NCBI GenBank assembly: GCA_965644315.1 | Contig: CBFFRQ010000054.1 | Coordinates: 248,001 to 312,000, forward strand | Origin: Caecitellus pseudoparvulus | Lineage: Eukaryota > Bigyra: Bicosoecida | DNA: 64,000 bases | Reading direction: 5' to 3' | Part shown: one piece after another, positions 62,682 to 64,000 of the stretch | How positions within the stretch are numbered: position 1 is the stretch's first letter | Layout of the letters: each line of letters opens with the position of its first letter | Notes under the pieces: generated by a model | The model's input: only the letters and a program-made list of their open reading frames with translations | Database searches by the model: none | Told to the model about the DNA's origin: nothing | Made by a program: the position numbers and the translations under genes

Positions 62682-64000
62682 ATGCAGGGCAGCCACGCCA
62701 CGGGAAGCCCCCGCTTCCACGGCGCAGACTTCTACAGGAGCAGTGCTGTTGGTGGGCCTGTGCCATGCCAGCCCGCTCCCATTACTGGGCAGGGGCTGCC
62801 ACGGGCAGCAAGCGCCAGGAGCGCGGATTTTGCAGCTTCCCAGCGGCCTTGCGGGCACCTCTTGCAGCTTCAGCCAGGTGCGTGTTGTTGACGCAGGGTG
62901 CATGGCACGTAGACGTGCTGAAGTTGCTTGCTTTGTACATGTCGACGTGTCCCTGGCGCACTGCCCAGCTGCCGTCGAGGGGCGCTTCGCCTGCCTTCAT
63001 GCCGCATGCGACCACGCAACGCAGATGCCGTGTGCTACTTGACCTCGTTCCAGTCTCTGAAGGACACCAGCGCCTTGCGTAGCACTTGCAAGCAGCTCAA
63101 TCAAGACCTGAACGATAGCATGTTTTGGTCAGAGCGCTTCCGGCAGGACTTCGGGCTGCCGGGCGAGCGTGAGGCGACGTTTCATGGACTTCGCCCGACG
63201 GCCCCCGCGCACTGGCTGGCGGAGGTGGGTGGCCCTGGATCCCGGCGCCTGGCCAGGGCCTCTGCCAGCGCTGAGCAACCACGCTCCTTTGCAGTGGGTG
63301 GGCGCAAGCTGCTGGGACTGTCCCAGCGTCTCGGCACCTCCATGGCACGCATGTTCACACAGCCGGCAGTTATGCCAGAGCAGTCGCCGGCCGGGGGTGG
63401 CGCTGCCGGCACTGCGGGACACCTGCACCGAAGTGCGAGTTTCCACGGCGCCTCGGCGCCGAAAGTGCCCCGCACTGACTCCGCCTCCAGTGCAGCACTG
63501 CAGCCGTCGCGCAGCAGCAGCGCTCGCCCGGGTGCCGCCGCCGTGCACCGCCCTCGCCTCTCCACATCCCTGCGCATCCCCCCCTCGTACTCTGGGCGTG
63601 GTGCAGCGGATGTGGACATGGCCAAGTGGCTGCCACCTGGCTTCTGGCGCCGCAAGTATATGGAGGCCCTCGCCGATGTCCGGCGCGCACGGCAACAGCA
63701 CTCCATGCAGGAGGGTGGCGCCAATGCGGCGGTCGCCAGCGTGCTCCGAGGGGTCCAGCTGCGGTATGCACTGGACTGCTTCCACTGGCTGTGTGGGGCT
63801 GGCATGCCAGCCCTGGCGTTCCTTGCGGCGCTGCTGCTGCTGGGGGAGCGCTGGAACTTCGAAGGGGAATACCCCCTGCGCATCCAATCTCAGTTCAACT
63901 CCAGCACCAACATCACCACCACATTTGTTTCCAACGCAGACCGACCAGTGGAGCCCATCTCGTACTCTGCTGTGTTTGGAACGGCTTACGTGGGTTTTGC
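62682..64000 (+). CDS. F-box plus multi-TM protein, copy 2, C-terminus beyond window
   Basis: Exons 62682-62877 and 63025 to beyond 64000 (147-nt intron, donor gtgcgt, phase 1). The F-box is HLLQLQPDAVCYLTSFQSLK, DTSALRSTCKQLNQDLND, SMFWSERFRQDF. A long Ser/Ala/Arg-rich linker leads to LPPGFWRRKYMEALADVRRA and the first TM segment (FHWLCGAGMPALAFLAALLL, LLGERWNFEGEYPLRI), each aligning with copy 1. The intron splits the same Asp codon of the F-box (G plus AT) as in copy 1, proving common ancestry of the whole architecture. Sequence identity outside motifs is low, so the duplication is old. The protein is incomplete here. An earlier start in the same frame cannot be excluded. Confidence 0.78.

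Overview
This is nuclear DNA from a GC-rich, gene-dense unicellular eukaryote. The evidence is GT-AG introns of about 40-160 nt that can be placed exactly by protein homology and reading phase, plus an alpha-tubulin gene, an SF3A3 splicing factor, a heat-shock factor, CENP-S, an ABCC transporter and several voltage- or cyclic-nucleotide-gated channels. The tubulin tail (EFGDEY), the EF-hand potassium channel, the PAS/multi-TM protein of the TmcB type and the many ankyrin-like and SEL1 proteins suit a free-living flagellate, possibly of the stramenopile/alveolate/haptophyte sort. The exact taxon is inference and is not settled. Intergenic gaps are small (14-70 bp between several convergent pairs). 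Half of the 32 introns I could place begin GTGCG.

Layout. 1-1759: 3' part of a minus-strand glycosyltransferase running off the window. 2271-17734: a tandemly duplicated block. Unit one holds an intact SEL1-repeat gene, an ankyrin-like gene of about 25 repeats (ANK-A) and a deleted CBS-gene remnant. Unit two holds a 5'-truncated SEL1 copy, an ankyrin-like gene of about 29 repeats (ANK-B) and the intact five-exon CBS gene. Flanks and SEL1 copies are nearly identical, while the two ankyrin arrays have become different. 18403-23594: alpha-tubulin (start codon split by an intron, followed by a 7-nt exon), a GT34-like glycosyltransferase and a five-exon heat-shock factor. 24065-36107: three channels (EF-hand Kv, a second Kv, and a CNG/HCN-like channel with a cyclic-nucleotide-binding domain), with an unknown protein and an ordinary ankyrin protein between them. 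36135-46675: YbeY, an FkbM-type methyltransferase, a two-domain glycosyltransferase, a short third member of the ankyrin family (ANK-C), an unknown ORF, CENP-S, a membrane-anchored methyltransferase-like protein and a small two-TM protein. 46732-57152: an ABCC transporter and a 1788-residue multi-TM PAS protein. 58123-64000: two paralogous F-box plus multi-TM proteins flanking SF3A3; the second runs off the window.

Several genes belong to shared processes. Four encode type II membrane glycosyltransferases or methyltransferases that would act in Golgi glycan assembly. Four encode ion channels or membrane sensors. SEL1 and ankyrin-like genes form a repeated pair of solenoid scaffold proteins. 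The most unusual material is the ankyrin-like family, which has fixed N- and C-terminal caps around arrays that are rearranged in register of 114 bp, and the F-box/multi-TM pair, whose intron lies at the same codon of the F-box.
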